From contig NC_008541.1 in the NCBI RefSeq assembly GCF_000196235.1, forward strand, positions 4,588,001-4,652,000: a DNA stretch of 64,000 bases. The letters are read 5' to 3'. Positions 31,988-40,076 of this stretch are shown here, piece by piece (the stretch's first letter is position 1; each line of letters starts with the position of its first letter). A model generated the notes under the pieces. The model did not search any database and was not told the DNA's origin. It saw only the letters and a program-made list of their open reading frames with translations. The position numbers and the translations under genes were made by a program. The DNA comes from Arthrobacter sp. FB24. GTDB taxonomy: Bacteria; Actinomycetota; Actinomycetes; Actinomycetales; Micrococcaceae.

Positions 31988-34327
31988 GTGAGTAACGAGC
32001 AACTGCTGCACCAGCCGGGAACCCGGGTCATCGAACTCGACATCGAAGGCATGACCTGCGCTTCATGCGTCGGCCGGGTGGAACGCAAGCTCGGAAAGCT
32101 CGACGGCGTCGAAGCCTCGGTAAACCTGCCCCTCGAATCGGCCCAGGTCACGGTCCCCGCCGGCATCACCGACGAACAGATCACGGCCACGGTAGAGGCG
32201 GCAGGCTACAAAGCCCGGGTGCGGCCCCCGCGCTACCCGAGACGGGGTGGCGACGCTGAGATTTCGGCCGGCTCAACCACAAGCGGTGGGCCGCCCGCGG
32301 ACGGCGACCACCTAACGCACCCTGCCGCCGCTGCCCAACTTAAAACGCGGCTCATCGTTGCCGCCATCCTCACCGTCCCGGTGTTCGCGATATCGATGGT
32401 TCCGGCGTTCCAGTTCTCCAACTGGGGCTGGGTGGCGGGGGTGCTCGCCTTGCCGGTGGTGACGTGGGCGGCCTGGCCGTTCCACCGCGCTGCGGCCATC
32501 AACGCCCGGCACTTCGCATCCACTATGGACACCCTGGTCTCCCTCGGCGTCACGGCCGCTTACCTGTTCTCCGCCTGGCAGTTGCTGGCCGATCCCCGCA
32601 TGACCGAACACCCCGGCATGGAGATGGGTACGGGCGGACTGTACTTCGAGGTGGCCTCCGTGGTCACCACGTTCCTGCTGCTGGGCCGCTTCTTGGAAGC
32701 CAACGCGAAGCAGAAGGCGGGCGACGCCCTGAAGGCGCTGCTGAACCTGGGCGCCAAGGATGCCGCGGTCCTGGTTGACGGCGCCGAGCTCAGGATTCCC
32801 GCCGACCAACTCATGGTGGGCGACGTCGTAGTGGTCCGCCCCGGCGAGAAAATCGCCACGGACGGCGTGGTGGTTGACGGTGCCTCGGCCGTGGACACCT
32901 CCCTGGTGACGGGCGAGTCGGTACCCGTCGAGGTGGCTCCGGGCAGCCCTGTCACCGGGGCCACGATCAACACCTCCGGCCGCCTGCTGGTCCGTGCCAC
33001 CCGGGTCGGATCCGAAACCACGCTGGCCCAGATGGCCCGGCTGGTTGCCCGGGCGCAGACCGGAAAGGCCCCCATCGCCCGCCTGGCGGACCGCATCAGT
33101 GCGGTGTTCGTTCCGATTGTGCTGGCCATCGCCGTCCTCACGTTCGTGCTCTGGATCGTCTTCAGCGGCCCGGTGATTGAGCCTGCCGAAATCCGCGCGG
33201 CGTTCACGGCGGCTGTGGCGGTTTTGGTCATCGCCTGCCCTTGCGCCCTGGGCCTGGCCACGCCGGTGGGCCTCCTGACCGGCACGGGCCGCGGGGCGCA
33301 GCTGGGGATCCTGATCAAAGGCCCCCAGGTGCTTGAAGATACCCGCACCGTGGATACCATCCTGCTGGACAAGACCGGCACCGTGACCACCGGCCACCTG
33401 GCCGTGTACGGCACGCTGGCCTTCGGCACGTACAGCAGCGCCGAAGTGCTGCGCCTTGCGGGCGCCGTCGAGGCCGCCTCCGAGCACCCCGTGGCCCAGG
33501 CCATTGCGGCTGCTGCGCTCTCCGCGGAGCGCAGGAACGACGGCGGGCGGCTTCCCGCCGTCGAACACTTCCGTTCCGCGCCGGGAGGCGGGGTATCCGG
33601 AACCGTGCAAGGCCGGCTGGTCATCGCCGGACGGACGGGCTGGCTGCGGGACAACGACATAACGGTCACGACGGAACAGCAGGAGGCACTCGGGGCCGCC
33701 GAAGAATCCGGTGCCACCGCCATCTGGGTTGCCGTGGACGGGGAACCTGCGGGCATAGTCTCCCTGCGCGACACCATCAAGCCCGGATCGGCTGCCGCGA
33801 TTTCACGGCTGAAGCAGCTGGGCCTCCGGCCGATCCTGCTGACCGGGGACAATGCCGCAGTGGCCGAGCAGGTGGCCACCGCCGTCGGCATCCCTCCGGA
33901 AGATGTGTTCGCGGGGGTCCTGCCGGAGGGCAAGGTCGACGCCGTGCGGAAACTGCAGGCTGGCGGCGCAACCGTTGCAATGGCCGGAGACGGCGTGAAT
34001 GATGCAGCAGCCCTGGCCCAGGCCGATCTGGGCATAGCCATGGGGTCGGGCACCGACGTGGCCATCGAAGCCGCGGACCTGACCGTGATGGGCAATGACC
34101 TGGGACAAGTGGCTCAGGCCATCGAACTGTCCCGCCGAACGCTGGCCACCATCAAAGCCAACCTGTTCTGGGCGTTCTTCTATAACGCAGTCGGTATACC
34201 CGTGGCGGCACTGGGGTTGCTGAATCCGATGATCGCCGGCGCAGCCATGGCAGCGAGCTCGGTGCTGGTGGTGGCCAATTCGCTCCGGCTTCGCAGCTTC
34301 GGCAAGACCGGCGGCCGGGGCGCTTAG
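31988..34327 (+). CDS. copA: Copper-exporting P1B-type ATPase
   Basis: A 779-residue Cu(I) exporter. An N-terminal HMA domain has GMTCASC (C24, C27). Eight transmembrane helices are expected, with the CPC copper motif in ACPCALGLATP (about residues 416-418), the phosphorylated aspartate in DKTGT (about 461) and the hinge motif MAGDGVNDAAAL. The GTG start has GAGG seven bases upstream. The C-terminal helix contains the usual AAMAASSVLVVANSLRL segment. Its stop codon overlaps the stop of the convergent DUF2277 gene. Confidence 0.94.
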   Translation: MSNEQLLHQPGTRVIELDIEGMTCASCVGRVERKLGKLDGVEASVNLPLESAQVTVPAGITDEQITATVEAAGYKARVRPPRYPRRGGDAEISAGSTTSGGPPADGDHLTHPAAAAQLKTRLIVAAILTVPVFAISMVPAFQFSNWGWVAGVLALPVVTWAAWPFHRAAAINARHFASTMDTLVSLGVTAAYLFSAWQLLADPRMTEHPGMEMGTGGLYFEVASVVTTFLLLGRFLEANAKQKAGDALKALLNLGAKDAAVLVDGAELRIPADQLMVGDVVVVRPGEKIATDGVVVDGASAVDTSLVTGESVPVEVAPGSPVTGATINTSGRLLVRATRVGSETTLAQMARLVARAQTGKAPIARLADRISAVFVPIVLAIAVLTFVLWIVFSGPVIEPAEIRAAFTAAVAVLVIACPCALGLATPVGLLTGTGRGAQLGILIKGPQVLEDTRTVDTILLDKTGTVTTGHLAVYGTLAFGTYSSAEVLRLAGAVEAASEHPVAQAIAAAALSAERRNDGGRLPAVEHFRSAPGGGVSGTVQGRLVIAGRTGWLRDNDITVTTEQQEALGAAEESGATAIWVAVDGEPAGIVSLRDTIKPGSAAAISRLKQLGLRPILLTGDNAAVAEQVATAVGIPPEDVFAGVLPEGKVDAVRKLQAGGATVAMAGDGVNDAAALAQADLGIAMGSGTDVAIEAADLTVMGNDLGQVAQAIELSRRTLATIKANLFWAFFYNAVGIPVAALGLLNPMIAGAAMAASSVLVVANSLRLRSFGKTGGRGA

Positions 34328-34596
34328 GCGGCGCCGAAGCGGACGGCCGCCTTGGCACGGGCCTTGGCGGCTTCCTCTTCCCGGTCCTTGGCCGGGGCAT
34401 GTGTCACCAGGGAATCGAGCAGGTGCTGGGTGGCGTGCGCGATCTCGTGCACGGCGCGGTTGAACGCCTCCTCGTTGGCTTTCGACGGTTTGGTACTGCC
34501 ACTGATCTTGCGCACGTACTGCAGCGCAGCGGCTTCCACCTCGGCCGACGTGGCATGGGGCTCAAAGTTATGCAGGGTCCGGATATTGCGGCACAT
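34324..34596 (-). CDS. DUF2277 family protein
   Basis: A 90-residue helical protein starting MCRNIRTLHNFEPHATSAEV, the family hallmark, and continuing with AALQYVRKISG and FNRAVHEIAHATQHLLDSL. The histidines and the cysteine could bind metal, but function is unknown. The gene is convergent with copA, and the two stop codons share two bases. Confidence 0.85.
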   Translation of the reverse strand: MCRNIRTLHNFEPHATSAEVEAAALQYVRKISGSTKPSKANEEAFNRAVHEIAHATQHLLDSLVTHAPAKDREEEAAKARAKAAVRFGAA

Positions 34597-34818
34597 AGTC
34601 CCATGCTAGGCTCTGGACCGCCTGGGATCGAGGTCCGAAGCCTAGTACGGATACCACTGGCCCGGCAGCTGCCCTCACGGGTAGGGCTGCATGGGGAGCG
34701 GTGCCCATCGACAGTGACCGGGCCGCGGGATAGTTTCTAGGTAATGGATCTTCCGGATGAGCCGGGGGCCGCTGGGGATGCCGATCGGATCGGGTCCGTT
34801 GACTGAAGGAGAAAACTA
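34597..34818. other. Intergenic stretch ahead of the WXG100 gene
   Basis: About 220 bases with no convincing gene. A 20-codon frame (34744-34806) ends just before the WXG100 ribosome site AAGGAG but has no ribosome site of its own. The rest shows no repeat or hairpin that I can support. Confidence 0.4.
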
Positions 34819-35082
34819 ATGGCTATTTGGGGTGCAGACATTGCTCAGCTCAAGGCGCTCGGAACCAAGCTTCAGGCTGGTTCGTCCGAGATCGAGAAGG
34901 CTAAGTCGCAGCTGACGAAAGCTCTTGACAGCACCGACTGGAAGGGCCCGGACGCGGAGAAGTTCCGCAGCGAATGGTCCGGCCGCCACGTAACGGACCT
35001 GGCCCGCGTGGCCCGGGCACTGGAAGAAGCCGGCAAGCAGGCCAGCAAGAACGCCGCCCAGCAGGAAGAGGCTTCCCGCTAG
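34819..35082 (+). CDS. WXG100 family protein (ESX-type)
   Basis: An 87-residue protein with two predicted helices around the WXG turn, W41-K-G43 (TDWKGPDAEKF). The start MAIWGADIAQLKALGTKL is typical of single actinobacterial WXG100 proteins. AAGGAGAAAACTA precedes the ATG. No EccC ATPase, partner WXG100 gene or LXG toxin is adjacent, so it is an orphan in this window. Secretion by a type VII system elsewhere is inference. Confidence 0.88.
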   Translation: MAIWGADIAQLKALGTKLQAGSSEIEKAKSQLTKALDSTDWKGPDAEKFRSEWSGRHVTDLARVARALEEAGKQASKNAAQQEEASR

Positions 35083-35110
35083 GGAACGCCCGCCGCTGGC
35101 AACGCTGAAA

Positions 35111-35152
35111 CGGATGCCCCGGACGCAACAAAGCGTCCGGGGCATCCGCCTT
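35111..35152 (+). terminator. Strong hairpin terminator after the WXG100 gene
   Basis: A perfect 16-bp stem (35111-35126 with 35133-35148) and a 6-base loop are followed by CCTTTAAA. It closes a single-gene transcription unit. Confidence 0.82.
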
Positions 35153-35210
35153 TAAACCGAAGCCGCTTAACGCGATGACCGCCGCGTGGTGCAGATTCGC
35201 GTGGTGCAGA

Positions 35211-36284
35211 TTAGGGGACGGGTTCGACGTCGTTCGCGTGGTCCAGCGGCGCCGGCACCGGCGCTGCACCGGGTCCGCCTGAAGAGGCCGGCGCTACCCG
35301 CGGCCCGCGGAGCTCGTCCACGCGGACCAGAACGACGCCGCCAACAATCAGCACACCGCCGAGGAGCTGGATAGGACCGGGCAGTTCACCGAGCAGGAGC
35401 CACGCCCAGATGACGGCGAAAAGCACCTCGGTGAGCGACACGAATGATGCAACCTTTGAACCGAGCGCCCGCGCGGCAACGATGCCCGAGACGTACGCGA
35501 GGACCGTGGCAAGGATGATTAGGCCGCCCAGCGAAACCCACCACGGTGTGACCCACGGCCCCAGTTTGGTGTCCGCCGTGCTGAACGCCATCGGCAGAAG
35601 TCCGGTGGCAGCCGCCAGCCACATCACCACGGCGCCCACCATCAGGCCGCCGGATGCGAGGACGATCGGCGGGAGGGTGTCATTTTCCTTTGCAGTGATG
35701 AAGAAATAGATCGCCAGGCAGACGGCTGCGGCGACTCCCCACAGGACGCCGACGACGTCGATCTTCACGGCACCGGTAAGGTCCAGCACCAGGATGAGTC
35801 CGCCCAGCGAAAGCAGCGTTCCCGCAATGGTGAGCGGGCGCGGACGCCGTCGGCTCGCGGCCCACAGCCAGAGGACGATGATCACCGGGGCCAGGTACTC
35901 CAGCAGCAGGGCAACGCCCACGGAGAGCCGCTCGACGGCGTTGAAGTAGAACAGCTGGCAGGCTGCGACCCCGATGAGCCCGAACAGCAGGATGGTCAGC
36001 CAGTTGTCCCTCAGCTGGCGCCAGCGGCCGTGCAGTGCGGGCACTGCCGGGATCGCGAGGATGAGGGCTGCCCCGGTCAGGCGCGCGGTCACGGCCGCAC
36101 CCGGAGTCCACCCGGTTTCGAGCAGGGCCTTGGCAAAAGATCCGGAAAGGCCGAAGACGGCTGAAGAGAATAGCGCCACGCCGAGCCCGGATGCCAGGAA
36201 CCCGGCAGCCGGCCGGCGGGGGGCGCCGACCCTGGGCGCGGCGCCCTGGAAGGACGCATCGGCGCGTTTGCTTGCGGCAGGCAC
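35211..36284 (-). CDS. EamA/DMT-family transporter
   Basis: A 357-residue membrane protein with ten predicted helices in two EamA repeats. The N-terminal 25 residues are basic and polar. SLTEVLFAVIWAWLLLGELPGPIQLLGGVLIVGGVV closes the second repeat and is typical. The GTG start has AGGAGG seven bases upstream. It is divergent from a CGNR-type regulator across a 19-bp palindrome, which suggests a regulated exporter of a small metabolite or amino acid. Confidence 0.85.
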   Translation of the reverse strand: MPAASKRADASFQGAAPRVGAPRRPAAGFLASGLGVALFSSAVFGLSGSFAKALLETGWTPGAAVTARLTGAALILAIPAVPALHGRWRQLRDNWLTILLFGLIGVAACQLFYFNAVERLSVGVALLLEYLAPVIIVLWLWAASRRRPRPLTIAGTLLSLGGLILVLDLTGAVKIDVVGVLWGVAAAVCLAIYFFITAKENDTLPPIVLASGGLMVGAVVMWLAAATGLLPMAFSTADTKLGPWVTPWWVSLGGLIILATVLAYVSGIVAARALGSKVASFVSLTEVLFAVIWAWLLLGELPGPIQLLGGVLIVGGVVLVRVDELRGPRVAPASSGGPGAAPVPAPLDHANDVEPVP

Positions 36285-36312
36285 GGCTGCCTCCTGTCAG
36301 GAGTAAAGTGGG

Positions 36313-36331
36313 GTAATGGTCATGACATTAC
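36313..36331. promoter_or_regulatory. 19-bp palindrome in the EamA/CGNR divergent region
   Basis: GTAATG-N7-CATTAC is a palindrome midway between the two divergent starts. Its centre, GTCATGA, is nearly symmetric too. It is a candidate operator for the adjacent CGNR regulator. Confidence 0.5.
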
Positions 36332-36355
36332 GCCCCGCCCCTGTAAGGAGTCAAG

Positions 36356-36898
36356 ATGGTTTTTGCCCCTGACACTGAAGTGGCACTTCGCACCGTTGTG
36401 GGACTGATCAACAGCGCGGCTAACGGCGAAGAACATCTCGCCACGATCGCGGACCTGGACCGCTTCCTCCTGGCTGAGGGCTTCTCCGGTGCGAGGTCAC
36501 GGGACGCGGCTGAACTGGCCAGCGTCCATAAGTTGCGGAGCCAGCTCACCGAGCTCTGGACCATGGACGAGGACGCGGCCGTCGGGACGGTGAACCGCCT
36601 GCTCCGCGAAGCCAATGCCCTTCCGCAGCTGATCAAGCACGACGAATGGGACTGGCACCTGCACGCCACTACCCGCGAGGCCCCGCTGGCGGACCGGATG
36701 GGCACCGAGGCCGCCATGGCGCTGGCGGACGTGATCCGCAGCAAGGAGATGGACCGGATGCTGGTGTGCGCCGCGGAGGATTGCGACGCCGTCGTGCTGG
36801 ACCTCAGCCGGAACAGGTCCAAGCGGTATTGCGATACCGGAAACTGCGCCAATCGGGCACACGTGGCCGCCTACCGCGCACGGAAAGCCGCGTCCTAG
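36356..36898 (+). CDS. CGNR zinc-finger / ABATE-domain regulator
   Basis: A 180-residue protein. The N-terminal part is the stress-linked ABATE domain (residues about 5-125). The C-terminal CGNR zinc finger is complete: MLVCAAEDCDAVVLDLS supplies two cysteines, and RYCDTGNCANRAHVAAY supplies two more, followed by the DNA-contacting basic tail. AAGGAG lies before the ATG. It probably regulates the divergent EamA exporter and itself. Confidence 0.87.
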   Translation: MVFAPDTEVALRTVVGLINSAANGEEHLATIADLDRFLLAEGFSGARSRDAAELASVHKLRSQLTELWTMDEDAAVGTVNRLLREANALPQLIKHDEWDWHLHATTREAPLADRMGTEAAMALADVIRSKEMDRMLVCAAEDCDAVVLDLSRNRSKRYCDTGNCANRAHVAAYRARKAAS

Positions 36899-36959
36899 GG
36901 ACGCGTGGCGGAAGAAGCGTTGCTTGAGGGAACTGGTGCCGGGGAAGCCCCCGGAGGAT

Positions 36960-37337
36960 CTAGCGGGGATCGGCGCCGGGTGCGGCATCCGGCGCACCGG
37001 GAGCCTGCGCACCGGGAGTCTGCGCGTCCGGACGCGCCGAATAGCCGCCATGGCCGGAAGACTTCTTGGAACTCAGGTTGACGCCGGACCCCTTACCCAG
37101 GTGGTCGGCATTGTCCTTGTGGCTCATGGAAAGCATCGCCGCGATGACCAGGGTCACGATGAACGCAATCCCCGCACCCGTGAAGGCGAGATCGAAACGA
37201 GGGGACCGGGCGCTGCCGCCGGAGGCGAAGATCAGCACGGCAAAGAAGGCCAGGACAGCCCAGAATGCGGAGAACATGAGGGGTCCCTTGACCGAGGTCC
37301 GCAAGTTTCGCGGTTCTCCTGGTTTCTGCTGTGCCAA
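36960..37337 (-). CDS. Small membrane protein, unknown function
   Basis: A 125-residue protein with two transmembrane helices (FSAFWAVLAFFAVLIFASG; GAGIAFIVTLVIAAMLSM). A polar tail rich in Ala, Pro and Gly follows. The TTG start is supported by GGGAGG eight bases upstream. It lies 82 bases after the HdeD-like gene on the same strand. No family is recognised. Confidence 0.7.
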   Translation of the reverse strand: MAQQKPGEPRNLRTSVKGPLMFSAFWAVLAFFAVLIFASGGSARSPRFDLAFTGAGIAFIVTLVIAAMLSMSHKDNADHLGKGSGVNLSSKKSSGHGGYSARPDAQTPGAQAPGAPDAAPGADPR

Positions 37338-37419
37338 GGTGTTTCCTCCCGTGCAGCACGGCCTGGGCCCTGCCGCTTAAGTCAAGCGATTGTTCTACGC
37401 GAAGTAGAACCGTTCCCTA

Positions 37420-38016
37420 CTAGTTTACGGCCTCGCTGGAAACAGACCGCGCATCGTGCCGCAGGGTCAGGCCGGCCAGGATCCAGAGAACCCCCGAAAT
37501 GATCGCTCCGCCACCGGCCACTCCCAGCAGCGCATGCGCTCCGAGGCTGATGAAGAACGGCAGGGCCACCGCAGTCCCCAGCCCGATCACCCCGGAGGCA
37601 AGCCAGTCGCGCGCCAGGACACTGCGTCCGCGGTACAGGAAACCGAGGTAGAGTTCCGCAGCTCCCAGCAGGCCCAGGCCCAGGGCCGCCAGGACACCGA
37701 ACACCAGTTCACTGCCCAGGAACGCCACGGCCACACCGGCACCGGTGAGGACTGCCCCGGCGGCTGCCATGACCTTGCCGGCCGGCTGCCTGGCCGCCAA
37801 GCCAAACTTCCCGATTCCGCGGATCAGTATGACGCCGGTCGCCAGCAAGTAGAGCCCGCCGGTCCAGCCCATTTCGGACGCCGACGGGGACGCCCAGAAG
37901 ACCGTCACCGCACCGAAGGCAAGGGCAAGCAGGGCCCTGGTGAGCACGGGCTTCCACAGGTCCGCAGCAGGAGCGGTCAGGGCAGCGGGATCGGAAGGAG
38001 TTGCGGGAAGGGTCAC
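37420..38016 (-). CDS. HdeD-like multi-pass membrane protein
   Basis: A 198-residue protein with six hydrophobic helices and short loops, of the DUF308/HdeD type. Segments such as WTGGLYLLATGVILIRGIGK and LGVAGGGAIISGVLWILAGL show the repeated small-residue helices. It overlaps the 3' end of the MATE gene by four bases, so it is translationally coupled to it. Function unknown, possibly acid or envelope stress. Confidence 0.68.
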   Translation of the reverse strand: MTLPATPSDPAALTAPAADLWKPVLTRALLALAFGAVTVFWASPSASEMGWTGGLYLLATGVILIRGIGKFGLAARQPAGKVMAAAGAVLTGAGVAVAFLGSELVFGVLAALGLGLLGAAELYLGFLYRGRSVLARDWLASGVIGLGTAVALPFFISLGAHALLGVAGGGAIISGVLWILAGLTLRHDARSVSSEAVN

Positions 38017-39389
38017 GGATCCAGTTTAGTGCGCAGCGGATTCGACCCGAGAACCATCCACTTGTCAGTCCTTGCCCGTAGTCCCAGCGTTACCGCCCGG
38101 GCGGACATGTAACCCAGCGAAAAGGCCACCCACAGCCACGCCAGCCCGGCGGCACCGTCGACATGGGCGAGTCGGACGGCTGCCAGCAGCGGCAGGTACA
38201 CCGCGAGGTTCACGACGCCGGCAATCGCCAGGTATTTCGCGTCGCCGGCGCCTATCAGGACGCCGTCCAGTACGAAGACATAGCCCGCCACGGGCTGTCC
38301 GGCGGCGAGCACCCACAGGGCGAGCATCAGTGCGGACTGGACGCCGGCGTCGGACGTGAACAAGGCGCCGGCCCACGGAGCCGCAGCCGCCAGCAGCACT
38401 CCCGTGATCACCCCGAACCAAGCACCCCAGCGGATCATGGTCCGGGTCAGGTCCCGCACCGCGGCAGGGTTTGCCGCTCCCAGTTCCTTGCCGATCAGGG
38501 CCTGGGCGGCAATGGCCAGGGCATCCAGGGCGAAGGCCAGGAAGGTGAAGATGGTCATGGCCAACTGGTGGGCGGCCAGGTTCACCGGGCCCTGGGCCGT
38601 GACCACCAGCACGGTCGCGAGGATCGCGATCCTCAGGCTGAGCGTCCGAAGCATAAGCCAGGACCCCACTTTGGTCATGGCACGCACGCCCCGCCAGTCC
38701 GGACGGAGTGAAACCCCGTGATCACGCGCATTGCGACGGACGATCACCAGGTACACCAGGGCCATGGCCCAGTGGGCAATGCTGGTGCCCACGGCGGAAC
38801 CGGTCACGGACCAGCCCAGGCCGTAAACCAACGCCAGGTTGAGGAGGACGTTCAGGGTGAACCCTGCAGAGGCCACCGCCAAGGGGGTCCGGGTGTCCTG
38901 GAGGCCACGCAACACACCGGTCCCGGCGAAGATCAGCAGCATGGCCACGAGCCCGGGCATGGACCAGCGGAGGTAGTCCACGGCGAACCGGCGGACGTCG
39001 CCCGTAGCGCCCATCAGGTCAACGAGCACTTCGGCGCCGGCGAACCCTGCCGCCGCCAGCATTAGGCCCAGGACAAGCGCCAGCCAGACACCGTCCCGTC
39101 CTGCCGCGAGGGCTTTGGGAAGCTTGCCCTCGCCGATGGCCCGGGCAACTGCAGGGGTGGTGGAGTATGCAAGGAACACCATGAGGCCCACGGCCGTATG
39201 CAGCACTGCCGACGCCAGCCCCACCCCCGCCAACTGGGACACGCCGAGGTGGCCCACTATGGCCGAGTCAGCCAACAGAAAGAGCGGTTCCGCGATGAGG
39301 GCGCCGAATGCCGGCACGGCGAGGCGGAGGATTTCCCGGGCGTTTCGGCTGGCGGGAACAGTCCGGGAGGTGGCACGTGATTCTGGCAC
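38013..39389 (-). CDS. MATE-family multidrug exporter (DinF-like)
   Basis: A 458-residue membrane protein with about 12 helices. The start EILRLAVPAFGALIAEPLFLLADSAIVGHLG is the MATE signature. RGLQDTRTPLAVASAGFTLNVLLN and AIAAQALIGKELGA repeat the family pattern. It exchanges cations for organic substrates. It overlaps the HdeD-like gene by four bases. Its upstream region is shared with doxX. Confidence 0.87.
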   Translation of the reverse strand: MPESRATSRTVPASRNAREILRLAVPAFGALIAEPLFLLADSAIVGHLGVSQLAGVGLASAVLHTAVGLMVFLAYSTTPAVARAIGEGKLPKALAAGRDGVWLALVLGLMLAAAGFAGAEVLVDLMGATGDVRRFAVDYLRWSMPGLVAMLLIFAGTGVLRGLQDTRTPLAVASAGFTLNVLLNLALVYGLGWSVTGSAVGTSIAHWAMALVYLVIVRRNARDHGVSLRPDWRGVRAMTKVGSWLMLRTLSLRIAILATVLVVTAQGPVNLAAHQLAMTIFTFLAFALDALAIAAQALIGKELGAANPAAVRDLTRTMIRWGAWFGVITGVLLAAAAPWAGALFTSDAGVQSALMLALWVLAAGQPVAGYVFVLDGVLIGAGDAKYLAIAGVVNLAVYLPLLAAVRLAHVDGAAGLAWLWVAFSLGYMSARAVTLGLRARTDKWMVLGSNPLRTKLDP

Positions 39390-39430
39390 GGAGCCAGCCT
39401 AGCTGGAGAGACCTGTCACAGCCGACCCTA

Positions 39431-39482
39431 TTAGTTGACTCTTCAACTAACTAGCTGGCAAGGTTGAGTATTGAAGCTTCAA
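39431..39482. promoter_or_regulatory. MarR-type palindromes upstream of doxX
   Basis: TTAGTTGA-CTCT-TCAACTAA (39431-39450) is an 8-bp inverted repeat, and TTGAAGCTTCAA (39471-39482) is a 12-bp palindrome. Both carry the TTGA/TCAA half-site common to MarR-family operators. They lie 60-110 bases before the DoxX start. No MarR gene is in the window. Confidence 0.6.
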
Positions 39483-39538
39483 CCGCGTCCGAAGAGGGCG
39501 CACGGCAATGCTCCCGACCTCGAAATGGTGAAATTCCC

Positions 39539-39973
39539 ATGACCCAGTCCACACTGACCACCACAGCACTCACTATCCTGCGCGTCATAGCGGGCTTCCT
39601 GTTCGCAGCCCACGGCTGGCAGAAGTTCAACGAATGGACCATCGCCGGCACCCAGGTCTCGTTCGCCAAGATGGGCGTGCCGGCCGCTGAGCTGGCAGCC
39701 CCTGCCGTGGCCACTCTCGAGCTTGTGGGTGGAATCGCGCTGGTCCTGGGCGTACTGACCCGCGTTTTCGCAGCCCTTCTCGCTGTGGACATGCTCGGCG
39801 CCCTGTTTCTTGTGCACGCCTCCGCCGGTGTCTTCGCCGCAACGGGCGGTTATGAACTGGTGCTGCTGCTTGCAGCCGGAGCGCTGGCCATTGCCCTCAC
39901 CGGCGCCGGCAGGCTGGCCGTCGACCAGGCACTGTTCGGCCGCAGCAACTCGAAGCTCCGCATCCTCGCGTAA
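39539..39973 (+). CDS. DoxX-family membrane protein
   Basis: A 144-residue protein with four helices. The start ALTILRVIAGFLFAAHGWQKF is typical of DoxX, as are ELVGGIALVLGVLTRVFAALLAVDML and AAGALAIALTGAGRLAVDQ. The ATG at 39539 gives the family length; 25 more upstream codons in frame overlap the operator-like palindromes and are unlikely to be translated. Relatives belong to quinone/thiol-stress complexes, and the TCAA operators fit redox control. Confidence 0.82.
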   Translation: MTQSTLTTTALTILRVIAGFLFAAHGWQKFNEWTIAGTQVSFAKMGVPAAELAAPAVATLELVGGIALVLGVLTRVFAALLAVDMLGALFLVHASAGVFAATGGYELVLLLAAGALAIALTGAGRLAVDQALFGRSNSKLRILA

Positions 39974-39999
39974 GGCGGGAAGCGCCAAAGACCATGCGC

Positions 40000-40037
40000 G
40001 ACGCCGGGCCGGCCACTCACGTGGCTGGCCCGGCGTC
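40000..40037. terminator. Bidirectional terminator hairpin
   Basis: A 17-bp stem (40000-40016 with 40021-40037) has one G-T mismatch and a 4-base loop. It lies between the convergent doxX and aztD-like genes. Confidence 0.8.
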
Positions 40038-40076
40038 GTTGCATCCACCATGTAGAAGTATTCCCGCGCCGGAATG

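Noticed and set aside
34744..34806. 20-codon leader peptide before the WXG100 gene
   Set aside because: There is no ribosome site, and no regulatory hairpin follows.
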